The notes under the pieces were generated by a model. The model did no database searches. It saw only the letters and a program-made list of their open reading frames with translations, and was not told where the DNA came from. Of a DNA stretch of 64,000 nt, positions 1 through 11,405 are shown piece by piece. Every line of letters begins with the position of its first letter. Position 1 is the stretch's first letter. Source of the stretch: Phymorhynchus buccinoides (Eukaryota; Mollusca; Gastropoda; Neogastropoda; Raphitomidae); contig CM065684.1 of NCBI GenBank assembly GCA_017654935.2, positions 58,974,177 to 59,038,176 of the forward strand. The letters run 5' to 3'. Made by a program: the position numbers and the translations under genes.

Positions 1-475
1 GAGAGTCATAGTCTTCCACGAAAGTCTAAGCTGTAGGCCTACTGTGATATTCCAATACTGTAGAAAATCATTTATAGTACAGATCGTTTACTATTGGCGC
101 TTTCTAATGTCAACCAATGATAAAGGCCATTTGAGTAAAGCGTGTAAACATGGATTATTACTAGGCCCTATAATTATACAGGCTACAGTACCTCAATTTA
201 TTTTCACTTAAAGGAAGGAGAATAAGGGGGAGACTTATAGAAACTTATAAGATATTCAACAATCATGTAGATTTGTCCTTGAGTAATTTTTTTTCATCTC
301 CTCAATACAATTTGACTAGAAATGCCCATGGTAAAGTTTTTGTTAAGAGATATAATACAAAACACACAAACAAATTGTTTCAGCAACAATATCGAACGAA
401 TTACCAACTCACGGACACACACAAACGTGCGCATTAGCAAAACAGACACATCCGGGGCGGTTCCCCAAACTAAAA
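1..475. other. No gene recognised
   Basis: AT-rich sequence without a convincing coding stretch, splice pattern or repeat boundary. It could be intergenic DNA or a distal intron. Confidence 0.4.
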
Positions 476-479
476 AAAA

Positions 480-645
480 AAAAGTCTCTCTCGTCCTACC
501 ATATCCCCCGTGGGGATGCCGGGTGTGTGTGTCTTTCGTACAAATAGTTTTCCCACTCTGGAAGTTCTGTGCTTGTAACCTCCTCTAATATATCACTTAC
601 TTAGTTTCACTCTTCCTTTGCTTTCTGCCATCTACTATATTTCTA
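480..645 (+). repeat. Dispersed repeat family Y, 5' part
   Basis: Family Y is a repeat of about 350-450 bp that recurs at least a dozen times in this window on both strands. Shared landmarks are 'GGAAGTTCTGTGCTTGTAAC', 'CTTTCTGTCATCTACTATTT', 'CGGAATGTGTCGGCTGTG' and 'CCCATTATGGCCATATGG'. This copy holds only the first part, from the GGGGAT block through the pyrimidine-rich section. The family is not one I can name. Confidence 0.7.
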
Positions 646-784
646 CCAGTGGAGGCCAGAACTCCAGAGAGCTTCGCAGCCGGAGTCTGGAAGTTCCTCA
701 AAGGACACCCGCCTGCTGCACCTGCTGCGGCTTTGGCCCCACTCAGGGGTCATCAGTCTAACATCCAGGCAAAAGCCCCTCCTC

Positions 785-1018
785 CCTCCCCCCCCCCCCC
801 ACCCCCCCCCCTCCCCTCCCCCATCCCCCCCCCCCCCTGCAGATTCCCATCAAGCTAGGCGTTTTCCTTTTGTCTGTCCTCTCTTCTCTCTTTAATCTTT
901 GGCCTCCTGGCCCTTTCTTCCGGCATATGTGGATGAACCTCCCCGGTTCCGTGACATAATAATCAGTGTGTTGATTGCGATCCATTCTCCTGCATTTCCC
1001 CCCCCCCCCCCCCCCCCC

Positions 1019-1059
<41 letters not shown>

Positions 1060-1076
1060 CCCCCCCGACCCACTTA
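785..1076. repeat. Two long poly-C tracts
   Basis: Nearly uninterrupted C runs occupy about 787-838 and 998-1070. The stretch between them is unremarkable. Glycine- or proline-rich reading frames here are artefacts of the homopolymer. Tract length is likely to be unreliable in the assembly. Confidence 0.9.
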
Positions 1077-1204
1077 CAACGATTTTTCTCCAACCGAAGC
1101 CGATCGACATGCTATTTTTTTAAACTATTTTATATTTTTTTCCGTTAGGCGCATAACGGCAGCATCACGCATCTGCGCTCATCAGTATGACTCGCTGAGC
1201 CGCT

Positions 1205-1244
1205 CACACACACACGCGCGCGCGCGCGCACACGCACACGCACA

Positions 1245-1289
<45 letters not shown>
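1205..1289. repeat. CA/CG microsatellite
   Basis: Alternating CA with a CGCGCG core. It sits directly before a SINE head. Confidence 0.9.
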
Positions 1290-1291
<2 letters not shown>

Positions 1292-1292
<1 letters not shown>

Positions 1293-1408
1293 GTAGAGTG
1301 GCACAGTGGTATCGCGTTCGCTTCGTGTCAAGTAAACCCGAGTTCGAACCTGGGTACAGGGGATTTTTTCCTCTCATTCTGCACTAGGCCTTACGGTCTG
1401 AACGTGGA

Positions 1409-1439
<31 letters not shown>

Positions 1440-1640
1440 CGTGTGCCCATGCACTTAGCATACGTTAAACCCAGTGGCAACGAAAAAGTTGTCATTTGGT
1501 CAAAATTTACCCCCCCCCCCCCTCATCAGTGACAAAAATCGCAAGAAAAAAAAAAAAAAATTGGGTGGCGCGCCTCTGGCCGCGACGCGCTCTCCAGGTG
1601 GGAGCAGCCCGAATTTCACAGAGACGGGGCCTCTGTGACT
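1292..1640 (+). mobile_element. tRNA-derived SINE
   Basis: The head carries a pol III A box (TGGCACAGTGG at about 1300) and a B box (GAGTTCGAACCTGG at about 1340), as in tRNA-derived SINEs. A body with 'TCTTTCGGATGAGACGATAA' follows, then a 3' part with 'GACGCGCTCTCCAGGTGGGA' and 'GCAGCCCGAATTTC'. The same 3' part recurs on the opposite strand near 24.9 kb and 45.4 kb, so this is a multi-copy family. Internal C and A runs interrupt it. Decayed cloverleaf pairing and the long tail argue against a functional tRNA. Confidence 0.8.
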
Positions 1641-2289
1641 ATAGAGTACCTAATACCTAATACCTATTACACTGAGAAGGGAGATAATCGTGATGACTTT
1701 CTTGTTTGCGAGAGCAGAAAGAGTCGTCTGTTGTTGCTGAAAGTGCTAATGAGAGTTCGCGCTGTCAACAAAAGCACTTGCCAAGTGAATGCGACCCATT
1801 TAGGTGAGAATTGGAGAATAAGCGGCTTATTTGTGATAAAAGTCTTTTCATTTTCTTCTTATTTTTAATGCAGTGGCAGACGGTTGTGCTGCTTATCTTC
1901 AGTACGATCAAACGAAGAAGAATTTATGACGCATTGATCACGAGTTTACTCTTAGTCTTATTCTTAACTCCCAACTCAGTAACTGGGTGTCAGTGTCAGT
2001 GCGTGTGTCCTTGGACTAAGTTAAAACACTAGTTTATTATTGACTACTGATTTGTTTTCTATAGTACTAGTACTAGACCAGAACCCCAACTAAGTTGAGG
2101 CCTAGCCTACGCATTGATTGAGTCAACTCATTGTATGATAGATTTATTAAAATAGCCTAAAAGGGCGAAAGGTTTCTTCTTCTTTCATAGAGCAACCACC
2201 ACCATCTTTTTGATAGTTGCAGGTTCTGTTGCGTTGGAACTGGGGGACTTCAGTTAAGCAGAAAAACTTCAGAGAACATTGCCGCATGG
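1641..2289. other. No gene recognised
   Basis: Starts with three near-repeats of TACCTAATACC just after the SINE, probably its tail. The rest holds nothing I can assign. Confidence 0.4.
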
Positions 2290-2545
2290 ATGACCGATGT
2301 GTTCTCGGATTACCGTGTTCTCAAGATTCCTGCGCATGCGCGAAATTGAGACGGTAATCTCATAACGTACCATCAACTTTATTTGTTGTGTATTTGACGG
2401 TTTCAGATTAGGGTTAGGGATAGGTTTAGGGTCAATTTAGTGTCGAATACACAAAAGATAAAATTTGATAGTACGTGGTGATCGATTTTGCTCATGCGCA
2501 GGAATCTTGAGAACAAATCCAAGGCGAGAACATCACACCGGCATT
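2290..2545. mobile_element. MITE with long terminal inverted repeats
   Basis: The two ends are inverted copies of each other and share 'TTCTCAAGATTCCTGCGCAT' (about 2317 and, inverted, about 2497). Inner arms also pair, for example the CGTACCATCAA/TTTGATAGTACG segments. There is no coding capacity. The centre contains 'GATTAGGGTTAGGGATAGG', which resembles two or three telomeric TTAGGG units. Confidence 0.65.
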
Positions 2546-2894
2546 GATATTCTTGTGAAAAGAGGGTGGAAATGTGGTCGGGGAAGTGGATGACGGGAAG
2601 GGAGTATTACACTACAACTTAGTACAAGGGGTGGTTGGGGTCAAGGAGGGAGGAGTGGGATGGATGAAGGATGAGCAGCGGCGGGTGGAGGTGGGGAGAA
2701 AGGGAGATGGAGGAGGGAGTTGAAGGGAGTGCGGGGGGGGGGGGGGGGGGGGCCCCTGTTGTTCACATACAGGACTTGAAGCCTTCCACTGAGGCTGTTG
2801 TTACTGCCTCAGATGGGAGGGAGTTCCACTCTCCGATTGTCCTAGGAAAGAAGGAGAATTTCCTGTAGCTTGTTTTGCAGGATGGCAGGAGATT

Positions 2895-3660
2895 CGTCAA
2901 CTAATGGAATTGTCTTGTCTGTCGAATTGGGGGAAGAGCTGTAACTTGTGTAAGAGCCTAGAGGTATTGATGAAGATGCCTCCATGGTGAAATTTGTAGG
3001 TCAATGACCTGGAAGCACATCTTAATATATATGGAGTCCAGTGTAGCTGGGTGTACATTTCCGGATGTCTGGTGATATGATGCCTGTTCACCACCCAGCG
3101 GGCAGCCCTTCGCTGTACCTTCTCCACTCTACCGACATCTTTCGCTGTATAGGGTCCCATACTGGAGAGGCATACTCAAGTATGGGCCTGACCAGTGACT
3201 TGTACTAGTTGTATGCCCTCTCGTTGATGTTGACCGATCCACTTCTTTTAAGTTCCGTCATAGGAAGTCAAGGGTCTTGCTGGCTTTGCTAGTCATGTTG
3301 GAGTCCCACCTGAGGTCTTGCGAGATGGTGACTCCCAGTCTCCTCCACATGTTTCAGGTCTTGGCCTTGGAGATGGTAACTTTTGATCAGGGGATTCATC
3401 TTCCTTGTCATGTGGAGAGTCTGGCATTTGTCCGGATGGAAGGACATGCTTCACTTCCTTTCCCAAGATGCCATTCTGTCAAGGTCCAGTTGCAGGTCTT
3501 CGTGACCCTCAGGAGAATTTACTGTTCTGTGGCAGGCAGTGTCATCGGCAAAGAGGTGGCTGGTTGAGGCAAGTTCCCTGGGAAGGTCGTTTAAATAAAA
3601 CAGGAAAAGGGCTGGCCCAAGCACAGATCCTTGGGGGACTCCTGATTCCACAGGGATTGC
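2895..3660 (-). mobile_element. Non-LTR retrotransposon fragment (reverse transcriptase)
   Basis: On the minus strand, 3651-3451 reads GVPQGSVLGP, then FADD within about 30 residues. These are the conserved RT fingers/palm motif and the catalytic YADD-type box. Further on, 3160-2897 reads VEKVQRRAARWVVN, typical of the C-terminal end of CR1/Jockey-type ORF2 proteins. The two parts are in different frames with stops between them, so the copy is dead and truncated at its 5' end. FADD is a common variant of the YXDD box. Confidence 0.85.
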
Positions 3661-4129
3661 TTCGGAAGTATTTCTTCAGTTTAGCTACCTTCCTCATGGG
3701 TTATGGCTTTGAAGAATCATTTATCAACTAATCAAGGTTTAATCTGAATTTGTTGTTCTTTCAGTTTCATGAAACTAACCCTAACCTGATACAATTACTA
3801 CCCCCCTAGCCCTTTCAGGGTGAGGTGCTCTATTGAGTCTATGGAAATTTTGTACAGTTTCGCTATCTCCCACTAAATTTTTCTCATTGCCAGAAAAGAA
3901 CACAGCACTTTTATATATCAGTCTAATGGGTACATGCACCCTCCTACTCCTAGACCTAGTTCCGTCACGACTATGATCAGAAGTGGTGTCTGCGATGTAT
4001 CACATCATTAAGATCATAACCAGCCCTGGTCAAGAGATTATCACCTTTGAGGGTAGAATTGTGAATATATTGCTCAGTCACTCTCAGTTTCTGTCTGTCT
4101 CGCTTTCTTTCACATGACAATGTACACAA

Positions 4130-4131
4130 AA

Positions 4132-4197
<66 letters not shown>

Positions 4198-4316
4198 CTT
4201 ACTACAAACTTTAAACATTTTGCAAATAAAAATCAATCATACAGTGACATACTGATAATAGTAATTTAATAATATCATTTTTTGGACTATAAAGCAATAC
4301 TTTCTCCCCCAGACTA

Positions 4317-4383
<67 letters not shown>

Positions 4384-4420
4384 TGAGTGTGAGTGTATGT
4401 GAGAGAGAGAGAGAGAGTGA
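4130..4420. repeat. CA and TG microsatellites
   Basis: A CA array at about 4133-4193 and a TG array at about 4318-4381, followed by GA/GT-rich sequence. The two arrays are complementary and face each other about 125 bp apart. Confidence 0.9.
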
Positions 4421-4961
4421 GTGTGTGCGAGTGTGGGTGTTGGAGGAGTGGGTGGGGCCATGCATGCATGTTCATGTATACATTTATGCGTGTGTGTCTG
4501 TGTTCATGGATGAATTAATATATGGGTCTTATTTGCTCTGTTGAATCTTTAACATGTATATTTTTTATGTCTGGTTTATATTATAGTTTTATGCTCATAT
4601 TTGATTGGACTGTCTGCATATGTTATATAACTTATTGTATTTAGCATGTTTTGAATATTATGTTATGCTGTTTGATATGTATTTTATTGCACTGAATGCA
4701 TTTAACATGTTCTGCATATTATGTTGTCATATTTAATGTGTGTACATGTATTTTAATGTTGAATCGCAGGCATAGCCACACTGAATTTCTCTTTTGAGAT
4801 AATAAAATATAGTTGAGTTGAGTTGAGACTAAGACACATATATTCAATATATGACTAATAAAATAGTAAGAAAATATAAGAACAAAATCTGACTCTTGTG
4901 TAAAATTTGGGGGGTGCGCCTTATATTAAGGTGCGCCTTGTAGTCCAAAAAATATGGTACT
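4272..4961. mobile_element. 'TATAAGGCGC' hairpin MITE, interrupted
   Basis: Left end TTTTTTGGACTATAAAGCAA (about 4278) and right end TTGTAGTCCAAAAAATATGG (about 4939) are inverted copies. Other copies of this family lie at 11.9, 30.6, 39.1, 40.9 and 46.8 kb. The middle (about 4318-4822) is foreign: a TG array followed by sequence ending in ATAATAAAATATAG and GAGTT repeats, which looks like a retroposon tail. Confidence 0.6.
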
Positions 4962-5444
4962 CATTTAATCATTAACATTTAACATAATTATTGTGTTCAG
5001 TGTTATATTCGTCCATCACTTACCATTGTACGCATTACATTCTCATGAGAGAAAAAAACCCTTGTCTTCAGACATTTTCTTTCTAAGGCAAATTATACAG
5101 AAAGTCAGTGATTTTCGTCATCCTTATTTGTGAGATGCAACTTATTTAGCTGACATTTGCGGGAGTTATTTTCACCTGTCTTTTATGAATAACATTCTTA
5201 CATTCATTGATTGAGTCCACACAGGTGGGATTCATTGACCCATTCATGTCTGTGGTTTTTCTGCTTCAGTATTATTTGCCATGTCTCATTCACATGTTTT
5301 CTTCTGAAGTCTCTCTTATTAGTTTTTGTTTTATACCTTATTACATTTTGTATGCATTAGCAGTGATGCTCACATACGTATATGGTGAGTTTTTATCATA
5401 GCCCTAGCCTTATTCATTCTTCTTTTTTCTTCTTTTTTGGGGGG

Positions 5445-6070
5445 TTGCTGTCCCATCTTCTGGGCTGTACAGTGGCGTTGCTCCCATGCCGCTTGTTCCG
5501 AATCCCAACTCGCAGCCACGCGTTGGCTTGTTCAGGTCGCAGAATCCGAGACCAGCAGTCCAAGGAGAGTGAATCTATGTTAGGCCGTTAGGAGGCAACC
5601 AACCGAGGAGACACTGCACTGCTGCTGAGTCACTTCAGTGGAGTTCAGTAGAGCCTGTTCAGGACAGTGTCCACCTACTAAGCCCCCTACTGATGACACT
5701 ATTCTCTTAGTCGCAGAGCCAGCGTGAGTGAGGTCCTCCTCCGAGGGTACCACCACGACCATCCATACTGATCCTTATGACTTTGACCCGAACGCACCAA
5801 GGCATAGACTGGATTGGAAGCAGAAACTGAGGTCACCATGAAAGCAGGGCATGCAAAGTCACAGAATTTGAGACATTTTTCTTTTTAATGATTGATGGAA
5901 ATGAGGCGGATGACTATGATGATGATGATGATGATGCTATGGAGTTCCGTATCGGTCTGAGACTACATGACAGAGCTGTATTCAACGCTTCCTTTCATAA
6001 TGATATCCTGACATTAACCAGGCCCGAGAACAACAGACACCTGCAGTGTTGGTCTTGAAATTAGAGCAAC
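5445..6070 (+). repeat. Dispersed repeat family R, copy 1
   Basis: This copy has an inverted relative at 6890-7740 and a partial one at 17750-18000. Shared blocks include the CTGCTGCTGAGTCACTTCAG region, the 'CCTACTAAGCCCCCTA' region and a distal block around 'CTTTCATAATGATATC'. A GAT trinucleotide run lies at about 5919-5936. No coding potential was recognised. Confidence 0.6.
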
Positions 6071-6464
6071 ACTCAGAATCACACCCGTTAACTCATTCGC
6101 ATCGCAATGATTTTGAATTATTAAAAAAACCTCACAAATCACTCAAGCCATACACACAAACAAAATAGACATAAACAAAAAGATAAATGAAAGATTACAG
6201 GTTTTTACTTCAGGTTTAGACATAGGGAAGTGGTAGATCAGACTTTTGTATGACTTTATATAGACAAACTCCCTACAGCAATTATTTCCCCCCACTACAA
6301 ACGCAAAGTAAGAGGCAAAAATGTGGTCTAAGGGAGCGAAGCAAGTTTAGAAGTGATCAAAGTGTGGTGTGCACACAGATTTACTTCCCTTGAAACAAAT
6401 TCATCAAATTGACAGCTTTATATTTATAATTAATTCCGGCCATATATGGGTAGAACGACTTGAA

Positions 6465-6625
6465 TGAGTTAAGCGGATGAAGCTCGACTGTGTGGTTCCA
6501 GTCTTCCCCATTGAGCCCATAGCCACTCACTCTGGGTAGGAGTCGGTCCAGGACCGATAAAACCCTCGCCTCTGAAGGGATTCGAACCCGTGACCTCCCA
6601 GCCAGTAGTCCGCAACGCTAATCTT
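6465..6625 (-). mobile_element. tRNA-derived SINE fragment
   Basis: Read on the minus strand, the segment contains a canonical B box (GGGTTCGAATCCC), preceded by a tRNA-like D-arm region and followed by a conserved SINE-like body ('CGGTCCTGGACCGACTCC'). The A box is decayed. It is not a functional tRNA, because no complete acceptor stem could be closed. Confidence 0.7.
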
Positions 6626-6889
6626 TCAATTTTGTTAGTCTTCCCTCATTTCCATTGTTACTGTTTAGTTTTTTGTTATATAGGTTTTACTGTGATTCAG
6701 TATTTTGTTAGTTTCAGTGTACGTTTGCTTATGCAACCGTTGACTTTCATAATTGTGTGCAGCTGACATTCACCATGGCATGTGCTATCATTGCGTGATT
6801 GACTAGTGTGTTTGGTAGGCATCCCTCTGTGTTGGCATTTGTTGTGTCATCGACTAGTGTTTGGTAGGTTCCGGATTCAGCTTCCACTG

Positions 6890-7740
6890 GAGACTGAAGG
6901 CACAAGTCAAGTTTCATTCACTGAATGGGTACACTTCTGAGAGTGTTGCCCTAATTTCTTGACCAGTGCATCAGGTGATCTGTCGCTTGGGCCTGATTGA
7001 CTGACACTAGACTATCATTATGAAAGGAAGAGTAGAGTACAGCCCTGTCATGTGCCAGGTAGTCTGAAGCCAAAATGGAACTCACTTGCATCATCTGCAT
7101 TGTTGTCAACCACATCTTCATCAATCAGCCCTAGAAGAAAAGTCCTAGATTTGGTTGTCCTGCTTTTCCCCAGTGGGGATACTGATATTTCAGTACAAAT
7201 AGTTCCCTTCTGGAAGTTCTGTACTCGCAACTTCCTCTAATCTATCACCCTCTTTTACTCTGCTTTTTGCTTTTCTTACTGTCATCTAATCTACCATTTT
7301 TATGCCTTATCGGCCCATTCTCTTTCCTTTTTTTTCCATCCCAACGTCTTCCAAATAATTTTTTTCCTTTGAGCTCCTCGGAAGGAGTTGGCTAAATCAA
7401 TGAATGCTGTGAGCCGAAACAAGACAGAAACTGAAAATCGGACACATACTTATTTCACACATTATGGCCATATGGCTTAGGAAATCAGAAGTGTGCCCTG
7501 CTCTCATATGAACTCAGTTTCAATTACTACTGCCGTCTACTATTTGGGTCAAAGACAATTATATAGATAACTCATCAGCAGAGCAGTGTCTCCTCTGCTG
7601 GTTGCCTTGTGATGAGTTTGCATTGTTTACTCCCAGTGGAATGCTAGTTTTGGGCTCTGCGACTGACAATCCAGTGTGTGGTTTTGAATTTGGACTCAAA
7701 TTAATGGGCATAGGAGTAAAGTCATGCACTGATTGGCCCA
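6890..7740 (-). repeat. Family R, inverted copy split by a family Y insertion
   Basis: The block at 7010-7115 matches the inverted complement of about 5940-6010. The block at 7560-7720 matches the inverted complement of about 5500-5630. A family Y element (about 7125-7490) separates them and looks like a later insertion. Together with 5445-6070 this makes a large imperfect inverted repeat around a SINE-bearing spacer. Confidence 0.55.
7125..7490 (+). repeat. Family Y repeat
   Basis: A near-complete copy running from the CCCCAGTGGGGAT block to CACATTATGGCCATATGG. It lies inside a family R copy. Confidence 0.7.
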
Positions 7741-7884
7741 AATGATACGGACAGAAACAAAAAAAGGACTTGAGAGTTGGTATTCAGTGCAGCAGTAACA
7801 GCTGTCGTTTGTTTGTCATTTTGTTTTCCTTTAAGTACAGGTCAGGGAAGAGACAGCGGCTATGCATAAACAGATGCAGCTAAC

Positions 7885-8125
7885 AGCAAATGGATTCATA
7901 CATATATACATACACACGCATACCACACTTACACACACACAGTCTCTCTCTTTCTGTCCTCACACACATGCGCATACATGCACACAGATTCACGCATGCA
8001 CAAACACACACACTCGCACACGCAGGCATGCATAGCATGCGTGCACGTGCACACACACACACACACACAAACATGCACACACTGTCTGTCTGTCTCTCAC
8101 ACCCACACCACAGCACCCCCCACCC
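7885..8125. repeat. CA-rich simple sequence
   Basis: Imperfect CA/CG dinucleotide repeats with GCATGC interruptions. Cysteine/valine- or threonine/histidine-rich reading frames on both strands come from the repeat and are not genes. Confidence 0.85.
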
Positions 8126-8204
8126 CCCCAAACTCCCCAGTCCATTTAGCCCAAAGAAAAGCACACACAAAAGATAGCTCAACAAGTTCTTTCAAGAGGA
8201 CCAT

Positions 8205-8722
8205 TATTGGTACATTACAACATTCATAGCCCCAGTGTTTCTGCTGCTGAGCAACAATTCCAATTTCCATCGGCTGCTGCCAGCCAGGCAGACAAGCTCT
8301 GGCAGGCTCCCGCGGATCAATACCCAGCCCACCTTGCCGCTTCCTACGGTGTCAGGTCTGGGAAGTCGGCGCCAACCCCCACCCCTTTCCCTACCCTTCA
8401 CTGGGTTATCTCTCTTAACTGTCCTGTAGTGCTGCTGGGCTGGGCCAAGCTCCGCTGCCAAGCAAGTCGCCCCACATTGCTTTGCGCTTCGCAAAGCTTT
8501 TTTCTTGCTGATGGGGCTTTGTGTGGTGGCATGAGCCTAATTTCATTTTCGTTTTTTTTACTTTGGAGCGTGCAATATGGTTGCTTGTTTGAGGACAGAT
8601 CCGGCGTCGTACTCAGTATGTTAGAGCTTGGTTCGATTTGTGAACGTGAACTTGTTGAGCTTGTGGGGTGTAGGTTTTTTTTTTTACGTGAGAAACTTAT
8701 TGGAGGTTTTGCATTGTCAAGA
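8205..8722 (+). other. Possible untranslated first exon/promoter region
   Basis: A stretch of unique, relatively GC-rich sequence lies in otherwise repetitive DNA, about 8 kb before the first coding exon. It ends in a strong donor-like site, GTCAAGA|GTAAGTAAAC, at 8722/8723. A second copy of the last ~30 bp and the donor lies 120 bp downstream (donor at 8843). That is the same kind of exon-end duplication seen at proven exons of the downstream gene. No TATA box or initiator was identified. Transcript evidence would be decisive. Confidence 0.35.
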
Positions 8723-8754
8723 GTAAGTAAACCCATTGGTTTTGTTTTAGAGCG

Positions 8755-8990
8755 CGCGTGTGTTTGTGTGTGTGTGTGAGTCACTGAGTGTGTGTGTGTG
8801 TGTGTGCATGCGAAAAATTAATTGGAGGTTGCATTGTCAAGAGTAAGTAAACCCATTGATTTTGTTTTAGAGTGTATTTGTGTGCGTGTGTATGTGTACA
8901 TGTGCATGCACATGTATTTGCATGCTGGCGTGTGTGTGTGTGTGTGTGGGGGGGTATGACTGTGTATATGTGTGTGTGTGTCTCCTTGGC
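8755..8990. repeat. TG-rich simple sequence
   Basis: TG arrays interrupted by the duplicated 'GCATTGTCAAGAGTAAGTAA' segment at 8831-8850. Confidence 0.85.
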
Positions 8991-9094
8991 TAGGGATGGT
9001 GCGGATAATTACTCCACCTTATTGACTGGAGACAGACAGAGAGACAGTGGGGCTGGTGGTGTAGGTGTTGAGGTGATTATTGACCACAGCTGAC

Positions 9095-9250
9095 AGAAGT
9101 CGGAGTGTGGCTGCCCACATGGTGGGGTAATGAAAAACGGTCACACACGTAATGTTCTCATCCCTAGCTGTTGCATTTTGTACCGTAGTGTTCAAGTGCT
9201 TCGGCTGTTGGGATGATCCCTGGAGTCTTTGAGCCAGGGTACGACAAGAA
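9095..9250 (-). mobile_element. Short retroposon family Z
   Basis: Contains GAAGTCGGAGTGTGGCTGCC, 'CACACGTAATGTTCTCATCC' and 'TGGGATGATCCCTGGAGTCT', and ends in an AAC-rich tail. The same segment recurs near 21.8, 33.0, 50.3 and 58.9 kb. The AAC tail in this orientation suggests a SINE-type retroposon, although no pol III boxes are obvious. Confidence 0.65.
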
Positions 9251-9639
9251 ACAACCAAATAGCTGCTTTAAATAGATGTTGTTGGGACCATTTCCGTCAG
9301 GAATATGTCTTTTCTGTGTAATAAGACGCGCCATACGATCAGCTGCTATTTCTAAAAGTAGGTTTGTTGCAATCTGTTAGTGTGTCAGTGTAGTTTTTGT
9401 ATGTGTTTGTTTCTCTTTGATTTGGGTTTGAGTTGTTGTTTTTCTTTTTCTTTCTTTTTTGGGGGTGGGTGGGGAGGGAGGGTGGGGAAGGAGGTGTGTG
9501 TGTGTCTGTGAGTTAAAGAAGGGGAAGATAGGAGAATTGTAGAGGGAAGGTTTCTTTTTTTGCTGATGTTATAATAAAATATATGGAAAAGTTGCACAAT
9601 GTTTTTCTCATTAATTAAGCATTACCAATAGGCACGCAC

Positions 9640-10310
9640 GCATAAACCAGGCAATCATATTCAAATGTTAACATCACCTTCCAATGATCAATCTGATTGT
9701 CATTCGTTGCAGGTAGATACTTTTGTTCTAATAATGTCACCGTCCAATGATCCGCCTGATTAGTATTCGTTTCAGGCAAACGCTGAGTAGGCATCCCTCA
9801 GGGGGATTACCGCCACTGAGCCGGACTAGTGGCTTGAATGCATGATTCATTATTGATTATTGACCGTGCAAAGTGCGATATGGAATCCATCACTCATTGT
9901 GATCCTCACCAATTATTTGCTTATGGCTAGAAGCATTAGTTATCTGGATATTTGCTTGCTAGTGATGAACAGGATTTTTTTAAAAGATTTTGTAATTGCA
10001 TATTTTGTAGAATTTGAAGAAACGAAAATGACTGCAGGGTTAAATAAAATTCACAACAAATTAAAACAGAGTCGAAATTGAAACTCAAAGGAAAAGATTT
10101 AATAACAAAAAACACAGAACAAAGCAAATCACGACGTTTCTGGCTCAATCCGTTGTCCAGTATATGGTATGTGTAGTGTAGTTGGGAGGCCATCATTCAT
10201 ATGATCTCGTTGATTACTATTTGCTATAGGTAAGTGCTTTTGGCTGGTAGAATATTTGCAGGTTGTGTATGAACATAATTCTTTTAAAAGATATAATTGT
10301 GTATTTACTT
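9640..10310. repeat. Low-copy local duplications
   Basis: Related segments occur at about 9670-9715, 9737-9778 and 10188-10232 (a TGATC...GATT...ATTCGTT/ATTTGCT pattern ending in AGG). A second related pair lies at about 9915-10000 and 10225-10305. No gene was recognised. Confidence 0.4.
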
Positions 10311-10375
10311 GTCTATTATCAGATCTGTTTGCCTTCTATCTCATTGTCTTACATGGGTCTTTTTCTTCTTTTTTA

Positions 10376-10395
10376 GCACACACACACGCATGCAT

Positions 10396-10455
<60 letters not shown>
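10376..10455. repeat. CA microsatellite
   Basis: A CA array after GCATGCATGC. Confidence 0.9.
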
Positions 10456-10457
<2 letters not shown>

Positions 10458-10739
10458 GATATTTTCCATACACTTCTTTAGGCACTCTTTTTTTGTCTTT
10501 TATTTTGTCTCCCTGTCTTTTTCAGTCTCAATCTATCTGTTAGCCTATTTTTCTGTCTTACTGTATGTCTTACTCACTCACTCACTCACTCACTCATTCT
10601 GTCTCTCTCTCCCTCAAGCTGGCTCAGTGGCTGTGGACAGACAAAAGGAAAGGCCAGATGAACAGACCAGAGGGATGAAGAAGAAAAAAACGCTCTTGCT
10701 TGGCAAATTTATACCATAGTGCTTTTTCTGTCCACTCCT

Positions 10740-10864
10740 TAAGGCAAAGTATTGATCGGAGAGAGAGAGGAGGGGTGGGGAGAAAGATTGGGAGAGAGAG
10801 AGAGAAAAAGATAGTAGATTGTGAGAGAGAGAGAGAAGGAGAGGCAGAGATTTTGATGGAGATA

Positions 10865-10958
<94 letters not shown>

Positions 10959-11405
10959 GCGCGCGCGTGTGTGTGTATGTGTGTGTGTGTGAGAAAAAGA
11001 GAGAGAGAAACTTGAAGCTTGAAAATGGTTTATTTGATCTGGGCCATGTGCCCGGGTAAGAGAGAGAGAGAAAAATACACGGAGAAAAAGAAAGATTTAA
11101 AGAGCCAGGGATCACAGAAATTAGAAAGAGAGATGGGATTTTTTTAAAATGAGAGACAGGGGAAATTAGAGAGAGACTAACAGAAAGACAGACAGAAAGA
11201 GACAGAGAGAGAGACAGACAGACAGACACACAGAGAAAATAGATATCTAGAGAGTCAGGGATCACAGAAAGAGAGATGGAATAAATTTAAAAAATCTTGA
11301 GAGAGAGAAAGGAAGGGAGAGAGACTAAAGAGAAAGACAGACAGAGAGAGTGACTTAGAAAAAGAGAGAGAGAGAGTGACAAAGAGAGAGAGAGAGAGAG
11401 ACACT
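10740..11405. repeat. GA/CT simple sequence block
   Basis: A CT array at about 10868-10953 is flanked on both sides by GA-rich sequence, so the block can fold into GA/TC hairpins. Reading frames through it are low complexity only. Confidence 0.9.

Noticed and set aside
649..858. A small proline-rich protein next to the poly-C tract
   Set aside because: Composition comes from poly-C. There is no conserved motif, and a repeat boundary lies just upstream.
1292..1365. A tRNA gene
   Set aside because: A and B boxes are good, but the acceptor stem does not close and a SINE body follows.
7885..8185. Cys/Val-rich and Thr/His-rich proteins on both strands
   Set aside because: Translations of CA/TG dinucleotide repeats. 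The same holds for frames near 4.2, 10.4, 10.9 and 20.3 kb.
8207..8784. Overlapping frames of 190 (+) and 128 (-) residues
   Set aside because: No recognisable domain, and the + frame ends in TG repeats. The region is better considered as a possible non-coding first exon.
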